Shown one piece after another: positions 1-5,656 of a stretch of DNA of 6,870 nt (its first letter is position 1; every line of letters begins with the position of its first letter). The stretch spans positions 1-6,870 of the forward strand of contig JAUXIQ010000107.1 in NCBI GenBank assembly GCA_030620925.1, given 5' to 3'. The notes under the pieces were generated by a model. It was not told the origin of the DNA, made no database searches, and was given only the letters and a program-made list of their open reading frames with translations. The DNA comes from JAUXIQ01 sp030620925 [NCBI: Nitrospinota bacterium]. GTDB lineage: Bacteria > JAUXIQ01. A program made the translations under genes and the position numbers.

Positions 1-131
1 GCTTCCTCCAGCTCCCGTAAGACGTGATACCGGCCGGCGTCTTTTACCACTGCGGAAAAATGGCCCAGCGGCCCCGGCCCCTCGCCGATTTTAAGGGAGC
101 TGCGAAGCCCCTGCGTCACGTAATCCTTGGC
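1..131 (-). other. In-frame continuation of thiD beyond the TAG, running off the window
   Basis: Reading the minus strand in the thiD frame past the TAG at 134-132 gives 43 full codons with no further stop, up to the window edge. They begin AKDYVTQGLRSSLKIG and continue through GPGPLGHF to RYHVLRELEEA. The pieces AKDYVT, an IGEGPGPLGHF glycine-rich segment and the His-Phe pair match the normal ThiD C-terminus (family pattern AK-x-(Y/F)-(V/I) followed by G-x-G-P-x-x-H-F). The homology therefore continues across the stop without a frameshift. The residues after HF extend past the usual end of a stand-alone ThiD, so a further domain (for example ThiN, as in known ThiD-ThiN fusions) may lie outside the window. 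The continuity is seen directly; the fusion is inference. Confidence 0.8.
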
Positions 132-833
132 CTAACGCACCGCTTCCGACAGGCTCTTCCCCCGGGCCAGTCCGACGGCGATAGCCGAGGAGTAGGTGCA
201 TCCGGTGCCGTGCGTGTTCTCCGTCTTCACGCGAGGCCCCTTCATGTCCTCGAAACGTCCATCGCTGTAGAGCACGTCCACCGCCTGCCTCCTCCGCAGG
301 TCTCCACCGGTGACCACCACACTCTTTGGGCCCAACGCAGCGATCTTCTTTGCGGCCTTCTTCATGTCGTCCACGCTCTTTATCTTCAACCCGCTCAATA
401 CCTCGGCCTCGGCGGGGTTGGGCGTCACCACCCGTGCCAGGGGAAGGAGCTCTTTTATAAGGGCATTGACGTCCTGCTTCTTGAGGAGAGACGCGCCGGT
501 GGCGGAGACCATCACGGGGTCCACCACCAGTTCCGCAAGGCCGTGCTCCTTCACCTTTTTGGCCACGGCGGCGATTATGCCCCGGTTGTAGAGCATGCCC
601 GTCTTGGCGGCGTGGGCTCCGATGTCGTTCATGACCGAATCTATCTGCTGCTCGACGAAAGCGGGGTCCACCTCGAAAACGCCCTGCACGCCCACGGTAT
701 TCTGCGCGGTGAGGGCGGTTATCACGCTGGAGCCGTACACCCCCAGGGCGGCGAACGTCTTGAGGTCCGCCTGAATGCCCGCCCCGCCTCCCGAATCGGA
801 CCCGGCAATCGTCAGCACCTTCTTCATTTCCAT
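132..833 (-). CDS. thiD: Hydroxymethylpyrimidine/phosphomethylpyrimidine kinase ThiD, ended early by an in-frame TAG
   Basis: ThiD phosphorylates 4-amino-5-hydroxymethyl-2-methylpyrimidine and then its monophosphate, giving HMP-PP for thiamine synthesis in the cytoplasm. The ribokinase-like fold is clear: GSDSGGGAGIQAD at residues 11-23, DPVMVS at 105-110, TPNPAEAE at 137-144, and the anion-hole/catalytic motif NTHGTGC at 206-212 with the family Cys. The ATG at 833 has AGAAGG seven bases upstream, which favours it over the second Met at residue 3. The ORF stops at 233 residues, whereas family members usually have about 260-270. The stop is a TAG at 134-132, directly after LSEAVR, and the frame continues past it with the expected ThiD C-terminus. 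The active-site motifs lie before the stop, but the C-terminal helix is lost. The gene may be a recent pseudogene, carry a sequence error, or be read through. Family assignment is very secure; functional state is unknown. No TPP riboswitch fits in the 67-bp leader. Confidence 0.93.
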   Translation of the reverse strand: MEMKKVLTIAGSDSGGGAGIQADLKTFAALGVYGSSVITALTAQNTVGVQGVFEVDPAFVEQQIDSVMNDIGAHAAKTGMLYNRGIIAAVAKKVKEHGLAELVVDPVMVSATGASLLKKQDVNALIKELLPLARVVTPNPAEAEVLSGLKIKSVDDMKKAAKKIAALGPKSVVVTGGDLRRRQAVDVLYSDGRFEDMKGPRVKTENTHGTGCTYSSAIAVGLARGKSLSEAVR

Positions 834-856
834 TTTGATACCTTCTCAATATAAAA

Positions 857-883
857 ATTATACCGGAAAATAATGCCTGAAAA
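857..883 (-). promoter_or_regulatory. Possible sigma70-type promoter for thiD
   Basis: On the minus strand a perfect TATAAT occupies 862-857. Fifteen bases upstream, at 883-878, lies TTTTCA, matching four of six bases of TTGACA. The spacer is shorter than ideal. Transcription would begin near position 850, leaving a leader of under 20 nt that contains the thiD ribosome binding site. The box lies in an AT-rich gap between resB and thiD, which supports a separate thiD transcript but also raises the chance of an accidental match. Confidence 0.4.
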
Positions 884-900
884 CCCCTGTTATTTTACCG

Positions 901-2331
901 TTAAATAGCCGACCCTATTTTCTGTATCATGCGTTCTCCATCCGCCAGAAGTCCGCTGTGCATAACCCGCAGGTAGACCTTGCGGTTGTTATCGGTGCCC
1001 GTGATAAGGTATTCCAACCTGTACCAGTAGGCCCATATACGGAAGGTCATGGCCGCCAGCAGGACTATTGAAGCCACCCACAGCAACGGCCTGCCGGGAT
1101 CGTACCTGTAGCTGAGGATGGATGCCTCCCGCCATTTGGCGAGGGTCAGGGTCACCCCCTGCACCGTGAGAGGCTCCCCCTCCACCAATCTGCCCACACT
1201 GCGTTTGGTCTCCTCCCCCTTTTCATCTTCTTCGATGAGCTTCAGCTCCGCGTAAGGCACGATCTTCTCCTCGGTCCCCACCTTTTTATAAAGCGTGCCC
1301 ACCCGAAGCATACCCGTCCGCAGCTTGCCCTCTATGCCGGGCACTTCGAAGGGTTCTCCGGTCTTGACCTCCAGGGTCTCTCCACTGCCGCTCACGGCCA
1401 GCGTCAACTGCTGCCCGATATCCATCTGGTAAAAAGTTACGCCGCTGTGACGAAGCGGGTCGTTCACCTCTATTGTCTTGCGCTTGACGATCCTGCCCTT
1501 CTCATGGACCGTCAGCCGGCTCATCCAGTCCCTGGGGAACAGCGAGCCCTCAGGCATCGTATAAGCTATCCGCTCCCCCTTAAGGTCCGTGAAAAGCGCC
1601 AGTCTGCCCGCTCCCCTGGGAGGGTAGCTGAGCCTGGGGAACTGTGTGTACTCGGTTATAAACTCCTCCAACCCTACGCTGAAGGTGTTACCGGCATCCG
1701 GCTTTACCTCTTCCCCCCGAAGCCGGTACCATCGGGCCTCGGAAGAACGCGTGGAGACCTCCTCCCTCTCGCCCGGCAGCAGGGACAGCTCCCCTTCAAA
1801 AGCAAAAAGATAGGAAACGGCAAACCCGGCCAGAAGCACCAGTATGCCGGTGTGGAAAATCCACGAGGCCCAATGCGGATTCACGCCCTTTTCCAGAGAA
1901 CAGGTGCCGGCCGAGCCCAGGAGCCTTCCCCTTCTCACCCTGAACCCCAGGCCGGTCAACCCCTGGGCCAGGGCCCTTTCGCTCAACTCATCCGCCGGCG
2001 GCAATGGCAGGGACAAAGTTTTGGGGTCTTCCCGCAAAACCTCGGCGTTGATAGACGACGCTGACATTCTCAGAAGCAGCCTGAGCCTTTCATAGGAACA
2101 TATCAACTGATTAACGAACAGAAGCGCGGCGACTATGAGGAAAAGGGGTGCGGTGAAGATGTTAAGCACGTCGATTAACTCAAACACCTTCAACAGGGCT
2201 CCGCCCTCCTCGGCGTAACCTTTCCCCTGTGGAAAGATGGTGCCTATCAAGAAGAAGGCGCACAGTATGCCCAGCAGCCAGGCGGAAGTTTTAATGGAGG
2301 CCAACTTCTTGTACAGCCAGTTTCTTCTCAT
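901..2331 (-). CDS. resB: Cytochrome c biogenesis protein ResB/Ccs1 (System II)
   Basis: ResB (Ccs1) partners CcsB/CcsA in the System II haem lyase, which moves haem to the outer face of the cytoplasmic membrane and ligates it to CxxCH motifs of apocytochromes c. The 476-residue protein has the family layout: membrane segments near residues 15-34, 57-78 and 155-178, a large extracytoplasmic domain near 180-412, and a final membrane segment near 414-436. The start KLASIKTSAWLL followed by IGTIFPQ is typical, as is the segment HWASWIFHTGILVLLAGF with His160. NDPLRHSGVTFYQ at 290-302 matches the conserved N-x-P-L-x-x-x-G-x-x-F-Y-Q motif. The length is normal for a bacterial ResB. The ATG at 2331 has a GGAGAG nine bases upstream. 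The gene follows ccsB after 72 bp and ends with TAA. Family assignment is secure. Confidence 0.95.
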   Translation of the reverse strand: MRRNWLYKKLASIKTSAWLLGILCAFFLIGTIFPQGKGYAEEGGALLKVFELIDVLNIFTAPLFLIVAALLFVNQLICSYERLRLLLRMSASSINAEVLREDPKTLSLPLPPADELSERALAQGLTGLGFRVRRGRLLGSAGTCSLEKGVNPHWASWIFHTGILVLLAGFAVSYLFAFEGELSLLPGEREEVSTRSSEARWYRLRGEEVKPDAGNTFSVGLEEFITEYTQFPRLSYPPRGAGRLALFTDLKGERIAYTMPEGSLFPRDWMSRLTVHEKGRIVKRKTIEVNDPLRHSGVTFYQMDIGQQLTLAVSGSGETLEVKTGEPFEVPGIEGKLRTGMLRVGTLYKKVGTEEKIVPYAELKLIEEDEKGEETKRSVGRLVEGEPLTVQGVTLTLAKWREASILSYRYDPGRPLLWVASIVLLAAMTFRIWAYWYRLEYLITGTDNNRKVYLRVMHSGLLADGERMIQKIGSAI

Positions 2332-2403
2332 GCCGGGAGTCTCTCCAACCGCAAAAAACCGAAAAGGCGCCCCTTCTCAATAATCCCGGGCGTCCGTGCA
2401 GCG
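2332..2403 (-). promoter_or_regulatory. ccsB-resB intercistronic gap with possible weak hairpins
   Basis: This 72-bp gap on the minus strand can form a five-pair stem, CGCCC (2392-2388) with GGGCG (2372-2368), closing a 15-nt loop and followed by CCTTTTCGGTTTTTT. That resembles a weak intrinsic terminator. A competing pairing joins CCGGGA (2389-2384) with TCCCGG (2338-2333) next to the resB start. The two share bases and cannot coexist. Stems are short, so a role in tuning resB expression is only a possibility. Confidence 0.25.
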
Positions 2404-3285
2404 TCACAAGGAGTATATATGCAGGCTTTCGATGCCCAGAATTTTGGCCAGCCAGCTTACCCCGATAAAGGTCATCATCATACACCAGAAGCCCACCAGG
2501 TTCATAACCGGCGCCACCCATTTTCTCCATTTAGGCACTGCCTGGGCATGCAGGTAGATGGCGTAGACGGTGAAGGTAATGAGGGACCAGGTCTCCTTGG
2601 GGTCCCAGGACCAGGGCCTGCCCCAGGCCTGATCCGCCCAGGCGGCCCCCGAAATTATACCGAAGGCCAGCAGGGGGAAACCGAACAATACCAGCTTGTA
2701 GGCTATCCTGTTCAAGCCCTCTATGTTTTCTTCGCTTATCCCGTAATGGACCGCCCCCCGGCGGCCGGCGAAAGGCCGGGCCAGAAGGTAGACAGCCTGG
2801 TATCCGCAGCTCACCACGAACACCGCGTAGGACACGAAGGCCAGCACCACGTGCCATAAAAACCAGGAGCTTTGCAGTGCGGGAGGCAGTGGATTAATTG
2901 CCGGGCTGCGCTTGAAAAGGGCATAGGCCATGCCCGCCACGGCCACCATGGTTATGATCGAGATGGGAGCATACAGCCTGGGCTGCCATCTTTTGACTAT
3001 CAGGTAAGTGATGACAGCAGACCATGAGAACCAGGAGAGGCTCTCGTAGAGCGTCTGATAGGGGGGCCGCATGCCTTCCAGCGTGCGCATGGCGATTATG
3101 GCGGTATGTATCAAGGCCCCCATGAACAGTAAGTGGTTGGACAGCCTGCCCGCCGAGCTCTTCGGATAAAAAAGGTGAGACACGCAGGAGACGAAGCTCG
3201 ACGAGTATAGAGCCATCACCAGGATAAACAGCTTGATCTCTATGGATATGAGGAAGGCTTCTCTGGATAAAATCTGTTCAAGCAT
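2404..3285 (-). CDS. ccsB: Cytochrome c biogenesis protein CcsB/CcsA (System II haem handling, WWD family)
   Basis: This polytopic membrane protein is the haem-handling subunit of the System II cytochrome c synthase and works with ResB. The diagnostic tryptophan-rich (WWD) motif is WGRPWSWDPKETW at residues 221-233, lying on the outer face between membrane helices. Candidate haem-ligand histidines are His60 (in FMGALIH), His145 (in WFLWHVVLAF) and His246 (in AIYLHAQ). The YQTLYESLSWFSW segment at 76-88 and the C-terminal SLHIYSL are also typical. About eight membrane helices are apparent, and 293 residues is normal for bacterial CcsB. The ATG at 3285 lies inside the end of mobB (8-bp overlap, ATGCTTGA) with no good Shine-Dalgarno sequence, which suggests translational coupling to mobB. 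It ends with TGA. In many genomes resB precedes ccsB; here the order is reversed. Confidence 0.95.
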   Translation of the reverse strand: MLEQILSREAFLISIEIKLFILVMALYSSSFVSCVSHLFYPKSSAGRLSNHLLFMGALIHTAIIAMRTLEGMRPPYQTLYESLSWFSWSAVITYLIVKRWQPRLYAPISIITMVAVAGMAYALFKRSPAINPLPPALQSSWFLWHVVLAFVSYAVFVVSCGYQAVYLLARPFAGRRGAVHYGISEENIEGLNRIAYKLVLFGFPLLAFGIISGAAWADQAWGRPWSWDPKETWSLITFTVYAIYLHAQAVPKWRKWVAPVMNLVGFWCMMMTFIGVSWLAKILGIESLHIYSL

Positions 3286-3985
3286 CTTCAGTTAAAGTTG
3301 AGGTGTCCTTTCGGGGGCCCTTTATTCGGATGACGATTTCTCCTTCGGGAGGAATATCGTCCAGCGCGGTGAGCATGCCTTCCACCGTCCCCCGGATGAA
3401 ATCCTGAACGAAAGGCTTAAGCGGTATGGGCCGATCACCCACGTAGAGCGCGCACCGGTTACGACCGCCTTGTTTCAAGTATCGCTCTTCGATGAAACCC
3501 GCCAGGCCCTCGACGTCGTCGATATGATAGCGGGGAACGCCCGCCTCTATTTCGACGTCACTGGCCACGGCCACCAGTTTATCCTCCACGGTGCTCATAA
3601 GTTCTTTGTGTTCGGCAGACCTGAAAACTTCTATTTTCTCCTTGTCGCCCCTCTTGTAACCCTCGGTGAGAATAATGTCCACCTCTCCATCCAGGTAACC
3701 TCCCAGGGCGTCCAGGCTCTGCTCGCTGTCCACTTTTTTCATAACCGCCATCTTGGTCGAAGAGGAAATAACCACCACCCTGGCTCCCGCTTTCCCGTGA
3801 CGCCAGGAATCCTTCCCCTCCTTGTCTATCTCGAAACTATGAGCATCGTGCTTTATGGTCCCCACGCTGTAACCGCGGGCGTTTAGCTCAGGGATGAGTT
3901 TCTCTATGAGGGTGGTCTTGCCGCTGTCAGATTTTCCTACTATGGAAACGATGGGTATCATCTTAAATTCCGAAACGGATAGCAT
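3278..3985 (-). CDS. mobB: Molybdopterin-guanine dinucleotide biosynthesis protein MobB with C-terminal extension
   Basis: MobB is a cytoplasmic P-loop GTPase that assists MobA in forming the guanine dinucleotide form of molybdenum cofactor; it is an accessory rather than essential factor in E. coli. The Walker A motif is GKSDSGKTT at residues 17-25, followed by GTIKHDAH at 42-49, DSWRHGKAGA at 59-68 and ILTEGYK at 105-111, all MobB hallmarks. The core ends near residue 170. A tail of about 60 residues (178-222 best defined) contains VGDRPIPLKPFVQDFIRGTVE and IVIRI, a conserved-looking extension that I recall from MobB proteins of sulfate reducers and relatives. The start is uncertain: the ATG at 3985 gives 235 residues, while the Met at 3961 gives the more usual start, MIPIVSIVG, with a weak GGA upstream. 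The gene follows htrA by 27 bp and overlaps ccsB by 8 bp. No mobA is visible in the window. Confidence 0.93.
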   Translation of the reverse strand: MLSVSEFKMIPIVSIVGKSDSGKTTLIEKLIPELNARGYSVGTIKHDAHSFEIDKEGKDSWRHGKAGARVVVISSSTKMAVMKKVDSEQSLDALGGYLDGEVDIILTEGYKRGDKEKIEVFRSAEHKELMSTVEDKLVAVASDVEIEAGVPRYHIDDVEGLAGFIEERYLKQGGRNRCALYVGDRPIPLKPFVQDFIRGTVEGMLTALDDIPPEGEIVIRIKGPRKDTSTLTEDA

Positions 3986-4012
3986 TAAAACTCGGGCAGC
4001 TCACGGGAGGCT

Positions 4013-5461
4013 CTATTTTTTCAAGACCAGATAGCGGGCTTCATCCTGTCTTTCAACCAGGAACAGGAAGGATTCTTTTTTACTCTTCTTCATCGCTTCC
4101 CGGAATTCCTTGAGGTCTCTGACCTGCTTTTTGTTCACTTCCTTTATGACGTCGCCGCTCCTCAGGCCCGCTTTAGCGGCAGAACTGCCCGGCTCCACAT
4201 CGGCCACCAGGACACCATGGTCGTCCTCCAGCTTGAGGTTCTCCATCACCCGGGGGGTAATATCCGAGAGCGACAACCCCAGCCCCTCTTCAACCTCCCG
4301 CGCAAGGGCAATAACCCGCTCGGACATCTTACCTAAGACCACCTTAAGTTTCTGCTCCTTGCCTTCTCTAATAATGGAGACCTCGACCTCCTGCTCAATC
4401 AGGGAGTCAGCCACTATTTTTTGCAGCTCTCGAACGTCATTGACTTCCTTCCCGCCGAATCTGATTATCACGTCACCGTCCATTATCCCGGCTTTATGGG
4501 CGGGATTATCTTCCATCACTCCAGATACCATCACGCCCCGGGGCCGATCCATTCCCTTCTCTTTGGCCATCTCCTCGGTTATGTTGGCTATGCTCACCCC
4601 CAGCCAGCCCCTGGCGTATTCCCCCTTTTCTTTCAACTGGGGCAGAATATTTTTAGCGATATTCACCGGTATGGCGAAGCCCAACCCCTGCCCCTCTGAT
4701 ATAACCGCGGTATTGATGCCCACCACGAAGCCCCTCATGTTGAACAGAGGGCCGCCGCTGTTGCCGGGGTTTATGGCTGCATCCGTCTGTATGAAATCGT
4801 CGTAAGGGCTGGCCCCCAGAAATCGCCCCTTTGCGCTGACTATGCCCACGGTGATGGAGTGCTCGAAGCCGAAAGGGTTCCCGATGGCGATGACCCATTC
4901 TCCGATCTGAAGTTTATCCGAGTCACCCAGCATCGCTACAGGAAGGTCCCCGTTGGCTTCGATCTTGAGGAGGGCGATGTCGGTCTTGGAATCCTCCCCT
5001 ATTATCTTTGCCTCATACTCCTTCCCGTTAGAGAGCTTCACCACTATCTTTTCGGTATTCTCCACAACATGCTGGTTGGTGACTACATATCCCTTTTTGT
5101 TTACTATAAAACCCGATCCGGCGCTGTCCGGAGGAAAACCCCTGTGCTTCCTTTTTTCAAAAAACCTTCCCCCCCTTTCCTTTTCCCTGAACGGGTCAAG
5201 AAATCCACGGGGCGCCAAGGGGTGAGAGGCAGAGGCTTTGGTGACGCTGATGTTCACCACCGCCGGCTTGATCTTTTTGGCAAGTATAACGAAGGTGTTC
5301 AGCTTTATATCAGTGTCAACTTTACTGTAGTTCTTACCTTCGACCCAGAACGCCTTGCCCCTGGCCTCCGAGTAGCCGGACATCCAGAGCATCAGGAGAG
5401 CACAAATCACCCCCCCAGCTATACTCAAACGGACGATACACCTCATCCTGCGGCTGAACAC
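4013..5461 (-). CDS. htrA: HtrA/DegP-type periplasmic serine protease with two PDZ domains
   Basis: This is a Do-family endopeptidase and chaperone acting on misfolded envelope proteins. An N-terminal signal or anchor covers about residues 7-30 (basic start, then a hydrophobic run), with possible cleavage near SEARG. The trypsin-like domain spans about 55-275 with the full triad: His131 (TNQHVV), Asp161 (KTDIALLK) and Ser235 (GNSGGPL). PDZ1 covers about 285-378 and begins GWLGVSI; PDZ2 covers about 392-480 and includes AAKAGLRSGDVI. The length of 482 is normal for DegP/DegQ. The start is GTG at 5461, supported by AAAGGAG eight bases upstream; the Met at residue 6 (5446) is the alternative but lacks this spacing. 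The gene ends with TAG at 4015-4013, and a TGA follows three codons later in frame. It lies 27 bp ahead of mobB in the same direction. Protease function is well supported; DegP versus DegQ type cannot be settled here. Confidence 0.96.
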   Translation of the reverse strand: MFSRRMRCIVRLSIAGGVICALLMLWMSGYSEARGKAFWVEGKNYSKVDTDIKLNTFVILAKKIKPAVVNISVTKASASHPLAPRGFLDPFREKERGGRFFEKRKHRGFPPDSAGSGFIVNKKGYVVTNQHVVENTEKIVVKLSNGKEYEAKIIGEDSKTDIALLKIEANGDLPVAMLGDSDKLQIGEWVIAIGNPFGFEHSITVGIVSAKGRFLGASPYDDFIQTDAAINPGNSGGPLFNMRGFVVGINTAVISEGQGLGFAIPVNIAKNILPQLKEKGEYARGWLGVSIANITEEMAKEKGMDRPRGVMVSGVMEDNPAHKAGIMDGDVIIRFGGKEVNDVRELQKIVADSLIEQEVEVSIIREGKEQKLKVVLGKMSERVIALAREVEEGLGLSLSDITPRVMENLKLEDDHGVLVADVEPGSSAAKAGLRSGDVIKEVNKKQVRDLKEFREAMKKSKKESFLFLVERQDEARYLVLKK

Positions 5462-5486
5462 TCTCGATTCTCCTTTTATCGCCTAA

Positions 5487-5516
5487 TAAAAGAGAAAAGG
5501 GCCGGTATAAAGCCCT
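5487..5516 (-). terminator. Weak intrinsic terminator-like hairpin upstream of htrA
   Basis: On the minus strand AGGGC (5516-5512) can pair with GCCCT (5502-5498) across a 9-nt loop, followed directly by TTTCTCTTTT. Two G-U pairs and an A-U pair could lengthen the stem to eight. It could end read-through from moeA or act as a leader attenuator for htrA, since it lies about 37 nt upstream of the GTG start. The stem is short, so confidence is low. Confidence 0.3.
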
Positions 5517-5593
5517 CCTGTCTCAATATAATAATAATAAGGATAAAATTCTGAAATAACCGATTCTGCATAAGATAAATAAATAAAAGATGT

Positions 5594-5626
5594 CTATTTA
5601 ATAGTATATTCCGCAGGTTTAAATAG
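5594..5626. repeat. 8-bp perfect inverted repeat around a -10-like box
   Basis: CTATTTAA at 5594-5601 and its exact complement TTAAATAG at 5619-5626 are separated by 17 bp. The TATACT box (5608-5603, minus strand) lies within the spacer. A second small palindrome, ATAGC-AA-GCTAT at 5623-5634, overlaps one arm and the possible -35 box. Such placement suits an operator, but 8-bp arms in AT-rich DNA can arise by chance. Confidence 0.35.
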
Positions 5627-5656
5627 CAAGCTATATGTTGCCCGCTCTCAACCGCC

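Larger units (their letters stand above)
5462..5656 (-). promoter_or_regulatory. AT-rich leader between moeA and htrA
   Basis: This 195-bp stretch is much richer in A and T than the flanking genes and has no recognisable gene family. On the minus strand it holds two promoter-like sites. TTGCTA (5629-5624) lies 15 bp from TATACT (5608-5603), and a TATTAT (5539-5534) has no good -35 box. It also contains an 8-bp inverted repeat, a short hairpin near the htrA start and a strong ribosome binding site for htrA (AAAGGAG, about 5475-5470). The stretch probably drives htrA, perhaps with control, but no known regulator site is recognised. Confidence 0.5.

Noticed and set aside
91-849. 252-codon minus-strand ORF overlapping thiD in another frame
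   Set aside because: The product is Arg/Gly-rich with no recognisable motif. It is an out-of-frame shadow of thiD.
24-854. Long plus-strand ORF of 276 codons opposite thiD
   Set aside because: It is antisense to a clear ThiD sequence, shows no family motif and has the Arg/His/Gly-rich composition of a shadow frame in GC-rich DNA.
834-900. TPP riboswitch upstream of thiD
   Set aside because: The gap is only 67 bp, too short for a THI element, and the conserved CUGAGA/ACCUGA-type elements are not seen.
2291-2530. 79-codon minus-strand ORF bridging ccsB and resB
   Set aside because: It overlaps the ends of both real genes in a different frame and its product has no membrane or domain features, so it is most likely a shadow.
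844-5539. Shared 11-mer TTATATTGAGA upstream of both thiD and htrA, each with a -10-like hexamer at the same offset
   Set aside because: In a window of this size a few repeated 11-mers are expected by chance, more so in AT-rich leaders. The htrA copy has no convincing -35 box. Not enough for a regulon claim.
4110-5554. Plus-strand ORFs opposite htrA (231 codons each at 4110-4805 and 4859-5554)
   Set aside because: Both are antisense to a protease with intact triad and PDZ motifs. Their products are Ser/Pro/Thr-rich or unstructured, without family features.
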